Shown here piece by piece: positions 1-10,900 of a stretch of 64,000 nt of DNA. Numbering within the stretch: the first letter of the stretch is position 1; each line of letters begins with the position of its first letter. Under the pieces are notes generated by a model. It saw only the letters and a list, made by a program, of their open reading frames with translations, was not told the DNA's origin and ran no database searches. The translations under genes and the position numbers were made by a program. The DNA is from Gimesia chilikensis (GTDB lineage Bacteria; Planctomycetota; Planctomycetia; Planctomycetales; Planctomycetaceae), in assembly GCF_007744075.1 (NCBI RefSeq), contig NZ_CP036266.1:5999748-6063747 (forward strand), given 5' to 3'.

Positions 1-1
1 T

Positions 2-58
2 TTTGGTGACTACATCGAAAAAGACGAACTGCCTCCCGTTGGAGATGTTAAAGAGTAA
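2..58 (+). CDS. C-terminal fragment of an upstream gene
   Basis: An open frame enters from the left edge and ends in TAA at 56-58, giving 18 residues that finish ...GDVKE. It is followed by a strong rho-independent terminator at 131-167, which supports it as the end of a real transcription unit. Too little remains to assign a family; the tail is acidic and hydrophilic. Confidence 0.5.
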   Translation, partial: FGDYIEKDELPPVGDVKE

Positions 59-130
59 TTGACTCCATGGAGTTGCTGACCTCAGTTTTTCCAACATTGA
101 GTCGGGACTACTGAAGTTAAGATATCAAAA

Positions 131-167
131 GCAGGGTAGTGACAATGGTCATTGCCCTGCTTTTTTT
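131..167 (+). terminator. Rho-independent terminator
   Basis: GCAGGG and following bases (131-143) pair with the complementary arm ending GCCCTGC (148-160) around a four-base loop, and seven T follow on the plus strand. It ends the gene entering from the left. Read on the minus strand, the same hairpin is followed by TTTT, so it may also stop transcription of the convergent gene, whose stop codon lies inside the hairpin. Confidence 0.85.
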
Positions 168-898
168 ATCCATTCGCTGGCGTGCTCATTCAGATGAAAG
201 TCAATCACCAGGGGCAGATGATCGGAAGCCTGGCGTGAAAGTTGAGACCGTGCCAGCCTGGCCTGCTTAACACCGATCTCACCGCGAATAAACGCTTTAT
301 CCAGCGTCCCCACAGGCATATACGCAGGAAACGACCGAAAGCGGGACGGCGGACTCGTTACTTCCTGATATTCAAATTCAGAGAACTTCCCGTTCGCCAA
401 AGTATTTCGCCAGTCGTTCGTGTCACCCACGATCAGCGAAGGATGATCATTGCCTTCCCGGAATAACCGATGCGTCAGCAGATGATTGATCTGCCAGTGA
501 CGCTCTTTTTCAGCCAGTCCCAGGTGGAAGTTCACCAGTTGAAAGGGCCCCTCAGGAGAGTCGATCAACACAATCTGGGCACCGCGCGCTTTCCGCCACT
601 TATTGGTCAGCGAAATCTGATGCTGTGACAGGAACGCCCAGCGGGAAAGGATCAGATTGCCGTAGCCCCCTGTCTTCAGCTTGACATTCAGCTGATACAG
701 CGATTCCGGCATATTGAAGTAATCGGCGAAGATCTTCGGCTGGTTATTGAAGCGGGAACGTTTCACATTCCGGTCGACCTCGTGCAGGCAGATGATATCC
801 GGATTTTCCTGCTCGATAACACCGATCACCCGTTCCAGTTGATACCGACGGTCACGTCCGCCGATCCCTTTATGAATGTTATAGCTCAACAGTCGCAT
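149..898 (-). CDS. Endonuclease/exonuclease/phosphatase family protein
   Basis: A 249-residue protein of the EEP (DNase I-like) superfamily, which cleaves phosphodiester or phosphomonoester bonds in nucleic acids, phosphoinositides or related substrates. The family signature is complete: YNIHKG with Asn7, HEVDR with metal-binding Glu40, GDTND with Asp159 and Asn161, and SDHLP with Asp226-His227. No signal peptide is visible, so a cytoplasmic protein is likely. The frame could be extended to a TTG at 940, but that would overlap the upstream gene; the ATG at 898 begins directly at the conserved first strand (MRLLSYN) and is preferred, although its Shine-Dalgarno sequence is weak. It lies just downstream of the cupredoxin-like gene on the same strand and probably shares its mRNA. 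The substrate cannot be told from sequence. Confidence 0.85.
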   Translation of the reverse strand: MRLLSYNIHKGIGGRDRRYQLERVIGVIEQENPDIICLHEVDRNVKRSRFNNQPKIFADYFNMPESLYQLNVKLKTGGYGNLILSRWAFLSQHQISLTNKWRKARGAQIVLIDSPEGPFQLVNFHLGLAEKERHWQINHLLTHRLFREGNDHPSLIVGDTNDWRNTLANGKFSEFEYQEVTSPPSRFRSFPAYMPVGTLDKAFIRGEIGVKQARLARSQLSRQASDHLPLVIDFHLNEHASEWIKKAGQ

Positions 899-911
899 GT
901 TTGATTTGATT

Positions 912-1697
912 TTACTTGCCAGTGAGTAATGCGGGCGCAACCGGGATCACTCCCAGGTCTGTCGTACCGGGTTTAATTTTAAGCTTGAAGCGTCCCCGTT
1001 TCCAATCATCCCGGGCAGCCAGATATCCTGCTTTTTCATGCCAGAGCTGGAACTCCCATTCGCCCACAGGCAGATTCTGAATCTGGAATCGCCCCGAATC
1101 ATCGGAAGTTGCAAAGTAAGGATGATCCAGAGCCACCAGCCAGCCTTCCTGCCAGGGATGAATGCTGCAGCTCATCCGTAGCGGGAGCTTCTCACCATGC
1201 TCAAACTGATGGTCGAGTTTTTCTCCGGGGGGCAAGAGTTGATTCAGGCTCATATTACGATAAGCCTTCACCTGAAAGCCGTGCGCACACAGATCTTTAT
1301 TGACGGCCTGCAGCTTCTGGCGTTTTACCCACAGCCCCGCCACATGCGGCTGAAAAATGCAACCTTTGTTTTGAATGGTGACCGAGGCAGGCAGCTTGTC
1401 GTAGGATGAATGGATCTGTGCTTCCTGCATACGGGATTCCCGCAGGTAGATAAATACATTCGCCAGCCCTCCGTCTTTCCCGGTGACCAGACTCTGATCG
1501 ACAATCAGCTCGTCGAATTTACCACAGATCTCCTGATCCCGGTTGATATCGAGTTTCGCAGGTGTCTGTCGCTCGCCGGTAAACTTGAACTGCCCGGTTA
1601 AGTTCCCCCATTCTGCTGCCTGCACCTGTTTCACAACGCTTGAGGCGAGACTCAACCCCAGCAGGCAGCCTGCAATGACCAGTTTCGTACGATTCAA
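912..1697 (-). CDS. Secreted cupredoxin-like protein (methylamine-utilization-protein type)
   Basis: A 261-residue exported protein. Residues 1-28 are a signal peptide ending VQAAE. The middle resembles the plastocyanin-like domain found in bacterial proteins often annotated methylamine utilization protein: VTIQN near 106, CAHG with His139, then CSIHPWQ with Cys177 and His180, followed by DHPYFATSDDSG and LWHEKAG, which form a carboxypeptidase-regulatory-like beta-sandwich tail. A mononuclear copper site of His139, Cys177 and His180 is inferred. The usual axial Met of the CxIHPWM motif is Gln183 here. The start is TTG at 1697, supported by AGGAG nine bases upstream. The adjacent ATG at 1704-1706 runs straight into TAG. 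A role in extracytoplasmic electron transfer is plausible but unproven. Confidence 0.7.
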   Translation of the reverse strand: MNRTKLVIAGCLLGLSLASSVVKQVQAAEWGNLTGQFKFTGERQTPAKLDINRDQEICGKFDELIVDQSLVTGKDGGLANVFIYLRESRMQEAQIHSSYDKLPASVTIQNKGCIFQPHVAGLWVKRQKLQAVNKDLCAHGFQVKAYRNMSLNQLLPPGEKLDHQFEHGEKLPLRMSCSIHPWQEGWLVALDHPYFATSDDSGRFQIQNLPVGEWEFQLWHEKAGYLAARDDWKRGRFKLKIKPGTTDLGVIPVAPALLTGK

Positions 1698-1831
1698 GAT
1701 CTACATCTCCTCTCAAGCGGATGGGTCTTACAGTACCCCGAACGCGGCACCGGCGTACAGGGAACTCACACTTCATATCTTACCGCCCTGCCCCCCTGGA
1801 GGAAAGATGCGCCGGCGGACTACTCCAGAAA

Positions 1832-1875
1832 TAAAAAATGCCCCTCTGCAACAGTAATCTGCTGCAAAGGGGCAT
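1832..1875 (-). terminator. Rho-independent terminator of the giant gene
   Basis: ATGCCCCT (1838-1845) pairs with AGGGGCAT (1868-1875), and the inner arms also pair (TGCA and CAG with CTG and TGCA). On the minus strand the hairpin is followed by TTTTTTA. It lies directly beyond the TAA of the giant gene, so the two genes further along this strand probably have their own promoter between about 1700 and 1830. Confidence 0.8.
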
Positions 1876-1923
1876 ATCTCAAAGTTTCATTTCATTCCCA
1901 GAGGAACGATTTAAAACTGTTTT

Positions 1924-4900
1924 TTATAACAGAGGACCTTCCCAGTTGGTGAAGGCATCATCCATCATGTCCTCGTCCAGTTGAGCATCACCGACCAGAT
2001 CCAGATCATCGTCAGCATGAGCGAAGACCAGTTCCCGATCATCGATGTCCTGGAATTCATTCTCGAAGTACTCTGAATCATACAGATCATCAACCAGACT
2101 GCCGTCCAGAGTCTTCCGATCTACCAGCAGGTCCTGATCGTAGAGTGAAGGCTGAATTGCATCGTAGGAGACGGTCTGCGAAAGACCACTCTCTTCGGTG
2201 CTTTCTTCCTTCACCGGAGCGATCACAACTGGTGCAGCCAGGCTGACGGTTGATTCCGCAGCGAAGGTCTGAGCAGCTTCCGGACTCTGAATCAGCATCG
2301 GTTCGACAGGCTCTGAAGTCGGTGTACCGTTAGTACCGAAGATCGGGCTGGAAGATCCGCTGCCGGAACCACCGGATGCATTTGCATACGATTCAAGCAG
2401 CATCTTGACGTCCAGATCAGAGATTGCTTTACGGACACCCGGATCGAGCGTGTCATTCATCAGATCATCACCAACGGCAGGATCTTCGATGTGCAGACCT
2501 GTTGGATCCAGTTCGACGGTGAAGTCAGAACCGACGAATGTCAGACCGCCCAGACCATCGTCATTGACCAGGTTATTGAATCCGCTGTAGTAGCGGGTGA
2601 ACCCGAGAACATGTCCGATTTCGTGCAGCAGTACGGTAAACAGGTCGTAGCTGCCACCCGTGGGTGCATCGGTAACATCGACGTGCCAGCCTAAGCCGTT
2701 GGCATCGTTGTCAATCACGACCCGACCGGCAACCGGAACACCGTCAACGTTGTATTCAGTTGTCTGGCCAGAACCCAGCTGGGCAGTACCGAAGTCCTGA
2801 ACGATGATCTGAACTTCCAGAGGCTCATCCAGTCCCAGTGCTGCTTCCCAGGTATTTACGGCTGCTTCCACAACTTCGTCGATGGTGTCATCACCACTGT
2901 TGACTTCCAGTTGGGTTCCGATCCACTTCTGACCGAAGTTGGTCGGGAAGATCACTTCCGAGTTTCCACCCTTCCGCTTGTTGTAGTTCGATGCCAGGTA
3001 AGTCAGGTCACGATAGTCGACCCGACCACTCTTATCGAAGTCCAACGCTGCGGCAAAGCTGGAAGAGGCGTTGATCACACTCTGGTTGTAAGCAGAGGTG
3101 AAGAAGACCAGGTCCTTGAAATCGATCGAACCACTGTTGTTGATATCATAGATTACCGGATACAGATCAGTTTCAGGCAGAGCCCCGACAGTCACAACAG
3201 CTTCACCAACTCCAGCAATGCTGATTTCGGTGTTCTGGATATCCAGTCCCAGTGACAGCGGCTCCAGAGTCAGATCGGTGGGATCTACTTCAACCTCGTC
3301 ACCTGCCAGAGACTCGAACTTGATTCGAGCCAGCAGAGCGTAACCGGAACCACCAACGTTTGCCTGGTTTGTGCTACCGCCCAGGTTGCGAACAACGCCG
3401 GCTTCATCGTCAATAATCACAGTCCGGTTGAAGTTGAAGTTTGAACCGAATTCGACTGAAGTCGCTGAGAAGTAAGCAGTGTTATAAGCGATGTTCGTCA
3501 GCACATCGGAAATTCCGAAACCGCTGGCAGTATCGACCCAGACTTCAACCCAGAATGAATCCCATTCATCGAGCCAGTCAGCATTGCCCGGCAGGGCAAA
3601 GGTATGTCCATTACTGGAGACCGTAGTCCGGTCTTTGACAACCGAAATCTGAATGTTGGTCTGTTCGTCAACGACGCTTGAATCACCGCCTGAACCAAAC
3701 AGCGGAGCTGCTGGTGGATCTTTCAGTTCGACGGCACCGATGTCGGTAATCGCGACAGAATCATTGTCGCCATCGACCGGACGGGGTTCGCCACGCTGAT
3801 CGACCAGTGGGGCACCGTTATTCCGACCGGCGTCAATCGCCGCACTGCCGAACAGCAGTGTGTGAGTCCGGGTAGGACCACCATTATCCAGCAGGATTCC
3901 CAGCTTAGGATCAACGGGTGAAAGCAGTGAACCGATAATGTTTCCATTCACAGCATCGGTCAGTCCGGTGGCTCCTCCAATATCGCCGACCAGGTTATTG
4001 AAGCTGGTGGCAGAGTCGTAGACACCGCCCAGATCGGGATTCCCCTGTGCTCCACTGTTACCAGCGACGATTGTGTTGACCAGGGTCACAAAACCGCCGG
4101 CACTGCTGGAAATACCACCACCGGTCTGGTCAGCCGTATTATCGGTCAGCGTGTTGTTAACGACTGTCAGAGTTCCCTCGTTCAGGATCGCACCACCACG
4201 TGAACCGGAATGGTTGGCCGAGAAGGTCGTGTTGGTTGAAATAACAGTCCCTTCATTAAAGATCGCACCACCACGGCTGCCGGACTCGTTCAAGTAGAAC
4301 AGAGACTGTGATACATCGAATGTGGCACCTGAGGCAACATAGACAGCCCCCGCACGAGCATCAGATGTGTTAGCTTCGAAGGTTGTGCGAGACACAGTTG
4401 CCGTATTCGTATACTGATAGATCGCACCACCCTGGAATCCAGCATGGTTGTTGATGAACAAGGCATCGGAGATATCCAGGCTGGAGGCACTCACGATTGC
4501 ACCACCCAGGAAGTCCGAGTTGTTGTCACGGAAGATAATCTGATTCAGTGTGGTCGGCCCCTGAGCCAGGAGTGCACCACCATCATCGGCATCACCGTTT
4601 CGCAGTTCCATATTGGACAGGTTCAGAGTGACACCACCCGAAGTTTCGAAGATGCGATCCAGCTGATGGGCATCAATGATCGTGGTTCCCGATCCCTGAC
4701 CGAAGATATTTACTGATTCAGAAATATCGAAGTCACCGGTGGCATTATTGTTTTCACCAGCCCCTGCGATTGAGATATCGTAAATTCCAGGCAGCAGGAT
4801 AATGTTATCCACTCCCGGCGAGGCATTGGCAGTATTGATGGCTTCACGCAGTGAAGTCAGACCATCACCAGGATCGACGATATCGTCTGTCGTGTCGACT

Positions 4901-7900
4901 ACGATCCCGTCATCAACAATGGTACCAACTCCAACTCCATCCAGAACATTCGCGTTCATCGGAGGATTGAAGGTATCATCGATTTCTACAGTAAAGTATT
5001 CATTGGGCTCGGTCAGAGCATCGTTATTCACAACGACGTCGAATGTCACTTCAGTCATCCCAGCTGGAATCACCAGTCCGTTGATGGCATTGGCCACATA
5101 GTCACTGCCAGCCAGAGCTGTACCATCGACAGTTGTAATATCGAAAGTAACATCTGCACTGGTCGCCTGCGATACTGTCACTGTAAATGTGAATGTGGTC
5201 GTTGGTCCTCCGTCGTAGTCTTCCGTCAGAGTAACATCACTGATCGACAGCAGGGCAAAGTCATCATTTTCGATGGTTCCGATACCGGTCGCATCGGCGA
5301 TGGTAGCATTGCCGCTGGCATTCGACAGATTCACACTGAAGGTTTCATCTGATTCGATCGTGCTATCACCATTTACGACAACCGTCACCGTTACCTCGGT
5401 GTTATATGGACCAGAAACGTCGCTAGCATCAAAAGTGATTGTCTGTGGCAGGAGCTGGACATAGTCCGAATCGGCCAGAGTTGCAGAGATGTCAGCCGTC
5501 GACAGATCAACGGTCACAACTTCTGCGACAGGAGTTGTCAGTGAAACGGTAAAGGTAAAGTTGGTTGTCGTTCCGACAGGTCCTTCTTCCAAGGACACAT
5601 CGTTGATGGAGATTTCAGCATCATCATTCAAAATGGTTCCCAAACCTTGATCTTTAGCGATCGCCGCCCCATCCGCATTAAACAGGTTGACGTAGAAACT
5701 TTCAAAGTCTTCTACATCCGTATCACCATTGACGATCACCCGGACTACCTGGGTAGTTTCTCCAGCAGAGAAGGTCACCCGACCGGTTGTGAAGGCATAG
5801 TCGATACCGGCGACTGCGGTGCCGTTGGACGTCTCGAAGTCGACAGTCACTTCGTCTACATTCGCATTCGACAGTGAGACCACAAATTCGAACTCAGTCG
5901 TACCGGCATTCGTTTCAATCTGGCTGACATCAGTGATGCTGATCGTCGGTGTGACGATTTCGAAAGCACCGATATCACTGGTTGTGTCTGTCGGACGCAG
6001 AGCCCCCCGCTGATCGATAGTCACACCGTCAGTGTTATCACCGGCATCAATGGCCAGGCTGCCTGGCAGCAGAGCGTGGGTAAAAGTGGGGCCGCCATTG
6101 TCCTGCAGCGGACTCAGGAACGGATCGATGTGTTGTGCGTTCGAACCGACAATATCATTGTTGAATCCGTTGATAAAGCCGACTGCAGTACCGCGGGTAC
6201 CAATCAGGTTATGTCCCTCAGAGGTGAAGGAACCTTCAACGTCGTCTCCGCTCACCAGCGAATCGTTTCCGGCGATGATCGTGTTTTTGACTTCGACGGA
6301 AGCGGTTGCAGAAACAGAGTAGATACCACCGCCTGAACCTTCAGTCGTGTTGTTGTAGATAGTGGTATTGTTGATGGTTAGCTCACCAGTGTTGTGAATA
6401 CCACCGCCTTCTTTACCGGCTTCGTTTCCGGAGATGGTCACGTTAGACAGTTCAATCGTATCTTCGTTCAGCAGACCACCACCACGGGTTCCGGCAAAGT
6501 TGTTGGAAATCGTGCTGTTGGAAATCGACACGCTACCGGCTGCTACTGACGGGGTCTGGCCAGTCACAGAAATCGTGTACTGCCCCAGGCTGCCGTAATC
6601 AGAATAACCAGTTCCCAGGACGTCACCTTCACCTGTACCTTCGATGGACAGGTAGTAAGTACCAGCTCCCAGTCCGGAGAAGGAGGCATTCAGAGCACCA
6701 ATGGGGTTACTCGTTGCAATCTGAGTTCCGCTGGAATCGTACAGGATGGCAAGAATGTCCAGGTTCGGGCTCTCGAAGAATGGATCGATGGTAACATCGC
6801 CACCCGTGGTTGAGAACTCGAAGTAGTCCACATCGGTATTTCGCTCAATGATACCGGAAGCCGAACCATCTGTGATGGTCGATGCAAAGCCAATTGTGCT
6901 GGCATGATCATCGGCACGGTAACCAAATCCGTTCTGGGTTGTGATGATACTCAGATCGTCTTCGGTGTTGTTAGCATCGGTGTACTCACCCTGGCTCCAC
7001 TGAACCAGATTCTGGTAATACCCAACGCCCATAATCGGAGCCCAGCCAGTTGTACCACTGCCGTGACCATCGTAGTACTCGAGCAGTGAAGTACCATCGT
7101 GGAATAAGCCCAGCGTGTGTCCGACTTCGTGGCTGACGGCTTCGGAAACACCGATCAGACCAGTATTGAATACATAAGTTGGTGTGTCGACGTTGTCGTT
7201 GAACGAACCAACATAGGCGACGCCTCCGGCATTGCTGTACCAGGTGTTCGCACCAATTACCACACGGATACCCCAGCGGGAGTCTGAAGCATCAGTTCTG
7301 ATCAGGTCGCTGACAGGTGGCTCCGCAGTTGTAACATTGATGTTGAACGGAGCAAAGTCTTCGACAACCCGCAGCCAGGTTCGCTGAATCACTTCGATTT
7401 CAGCCAGGCTGAATGTACTGGTATCGCCATCAGTATCGTAAGCGGGTGTTACAACGGTACCGAAGTCGGTATTCCACTGTGTGCCCGTTGTCGTGTGGCC
7501 ATTGAAATCGAGGTAAATCGTATGGTTGGCACCTGGCAGCGAACTCAGATTAAATGTATCGCTGACAGGGAATGGAGGAGCTTCGCTCAAGACAGCAATT
7601 TCTGAATCACCGTAATCGTACTTAGGAAGCACGTCGATGTCGTACCCGGAATTGTAAACCGGATAATCGTAGTCAGTGTCTGTGTCTTCTGCCACGTACT
7701 CATTTGAGACTGCAGGTACGACATTCGGTACGTTACCACCTTCACCATTCCCAACCGCAGCCTGATCTGAAACGAAGACACCACCACCGGCGACCGTTGC
7801 AGTATTACTGTCGATCGTCGTATCGGTGACTTCCAGGGTTCCCCCTGTAGAGTTGTAGATACCACCACCGTTTTCAGCATCGTTATAAGAAATCTCACTC

Positions 7901-10900
7901 AGAGCGATGCTTAAGACACCAGGATCATTGTTGAAGATGGCACCACCATCGGCGATGGCTGTGTTATTGTGGAAGAAGCTGTCCGTCATGATCACGGTAC
8001 CGCTGTTGAACAGTGCACCACCGCGGTTCGCGAGGCTGTTCTTAATCTCCACATCTTCCAGAGTCAGATTACCGAAGTTCAGGATGGCACCACCGTCTTC
8101 GACGCGGGTGACATCACCATTCACGAGTGTGACCCCGCGAATCGAAACGTTGACACCTGCGAAGATCTCGAAGATTCGATCCAGGTAATCTGCATCAATC
8201 ACAGTTTTACCGGAACCAGCACCAATGATGGTCAGGTCATCGGTAATATCAAGGTCACCCCAGTAGGCGTTGTCTTCACCCTGACCAAACAGCGAGAGTG
8301 TATAGACTCCGGTTCCCAACAGAATCGTGTCAGCACCAGCACGAGAGTTGGATTCAATAATGGCTGCCCGCAGAGTACTCTGTCCGTTGACATCGACGCT
8401 CACGCCATCACCGGGGTTCGCATCGACCGAGTCTCCGAAGCCGGTTACGATGTAACCAGACTCGAAAGCTCCGATATCCACAATGAGTGAACCATTGCCG
8501 TCCCCGTCAAACAGACGGGCGAAGCCCCGCTGGTCGTCGGTGGGAGCGTAGAAGTTATTACCTGCATCGCGGGCCAGACTTCCGCCGAGCAACTCGTGAG
8601 TGAAGGTGGCACCACCGTTATCCTGCAGTGCTCCCAGTCCCGGGCTGACCGGAGTCGCGAAGGTACCCACAATGTCACCGTTAACCCCATCGGTGAAGCC
8701 GGTTGAAATACCGCCGACACCAATCAGGTTGTTACCGCGTGAATCAAAGTCGCCGGTCACATCCGGACCAGGTGAAGTTGTCGAATTACCGGCAACGATG
8801 GTATTCGCCACAGTCACATAACCATCGAGGGCATTAAAGATACCACCACCGGCGATCGAGGAGTTATTGAAGATCGTCGCGTTGGTGACTTCGATACTAC
8901 CTTCATCACTGTTGAAGATACCGCCACCATTGTTACCAGCTTCGTTGCCTGAAATCGTGGCATTCACGACGCTGGACGCTTCGAAAGAGTTGTTATACAG
9001 ACCACCGCCATCACCGACAGCAATGTTGTTGGAGATGGTGCTGTCGAACAGATTCAGTTGGGCAACATCATCGTTAAAGATACCGGCCCCATTCAGAGCA
9101 CGGTTTCCGTCAACAGTTGTCCGTTGAACGTTAATAATGGCACTGGAGGTATTATAGATACCACCACCGTCGCTGCTGGCAGTGTTCTGCAGGACATCTG
9201 ACAGGTCCAGATTGATGACCCCCAGTTCCTGGTTGTAGATACCAGCACCGGAAACGGCGACGTTGTTGATGAAGGAGCTCTCGCTGATCGAAACAGTTCC
9301 TTCTTCCTGATCGTTATAGAGACCACCACCAAACTGCTGGGCTTCACTGTCACGAACGGTTGTACCGCTCAGGATCAGGGAGACACCAAAGTTGGCAATC
9401 GCACCACCATCACGATCGGCTGAGTTATCGTCAAAGAAACCGTTCGTGATTGTCACTTCGCCAGCGGTCGCATTGTACAGACCACCCCCGTCAAGGTGAG
9501 CCGTGTTCGTCAGGATAGAAACGTCCGTCAGAGTTGCGATCCCGCCGTCGTTATAGATACCGCCACCACCCAGAGTGGTCGTGTTTCCGGAAACGGTTGT
9601 CCGGGATACGGTCAGGGATGCTGCTTCTTCATTGAAGATACCACCACCCTGATTCGCGGTGTTGCTGTTTACCTTACTGTCAACAATCGTCAGGCTGGCC
9701 AGGTCGTTGTTATAGATACCACCACCGTCCAGTGTCGCCGTGTTACCGGAGATGTCACTGCGGGTAATACCGATTGTGGCCTGCAGGTCATTATAAAGAC
9801 CGGCACCATCGCCACTGGCTGTGTTACCAGTTATTGCAGAATCGACAATCGTAACCTGCGACTGGTCGTTATTGTAGATACCACCACCGTCAACGGCGCT
9901 GTTACCCGAGACCTGACTGTTGGAGAGATTCAAAGTCCCCTGCTGTCCCAGTTCTCCGTTCAGGATACCACCACCGTTGAGTTCAGCGGTGTTACCTTCG
10001 ACCGAAGTATTCACAAGCGAGACGGTACCGATGTTACGAATACCACCACCACTGGATCCGAGAGCATTACCGCCGGTCACAGTCAATCCCTGCAATGTCA
10101 GATCGGCACCGGTGAAGACATCGAATACACGATCGTCCAGCCCGGCAGCATCAATAATGGTCTGTCCGCTGCCAGCTCCCAGGATGGTCAATGAACCACT
10201 GGTATCGGTCACGTCCAGGTCACCAGTAAAGGCATTGTTTTCACCAGCACCTGTCAGCGTCAGAGCGTAGGTTCCTGATCCCAGAATGATCAGTGAGTCA
10301 CCTGCCAGAGCGTTGGCTTCCATGATCGCGGCACGCAGGGTGATATTTCCGTCCGCATCCGCGGCGATACCATCGCCAAGGTTGGCATCAACAGTATCCA
10401 GGTCGCTGTTGACGAAGAAGGTTCCGAATTCAACAGCACCGATGTCAACCGCTGATCCCAGAACCCGCTGTGAACCGCGCTGTTCCAAGGCATCAACATC
10501 TGTATTGATACCTGCATTGATGGCAACACTTCCCAGCAACAGGGCGTGGGTCAGAGTCGGTCCACCGTTATCGGCCAGATTGGAATCCAGCACGAGCGTC
10601 GGATCAATGACACCCTGGATGTCCAAGGCTCCCAGTCCGGTCGCAGTTCCGACCACACCGACCAGGTTTCCACCCAGGCTGTTAAAGGCCCCCTGCAGGT
10701 CAGCATCACTGGCAGCGGTGTTGTCCAGAATCAGATCGTTCTGCAGAATTGTCGTTCCGGAGTTAGAGATCGCACCACCGAAGGTCCCCGCATCGTTCTG
10801 AGTCATCGTGTTATTCACGGCACTCAGAGTGGCAGTGTTACGAATCGCACCACCGCTACGGTCAGCCTGGTTGCCTGAGAATGTGCTGTTGGAGAGTTCG

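Noticed and set aside
8800-10100. Short repeated strings such as ACCACCACCGTC at near-regular spacing, considered as a CRISPR-like or DNA repeat array
   Set aside because: They encode the Gly-rich GGGIYN turn of the beta-helix in the giant protein; units vary and spacing follows the protein repeat.
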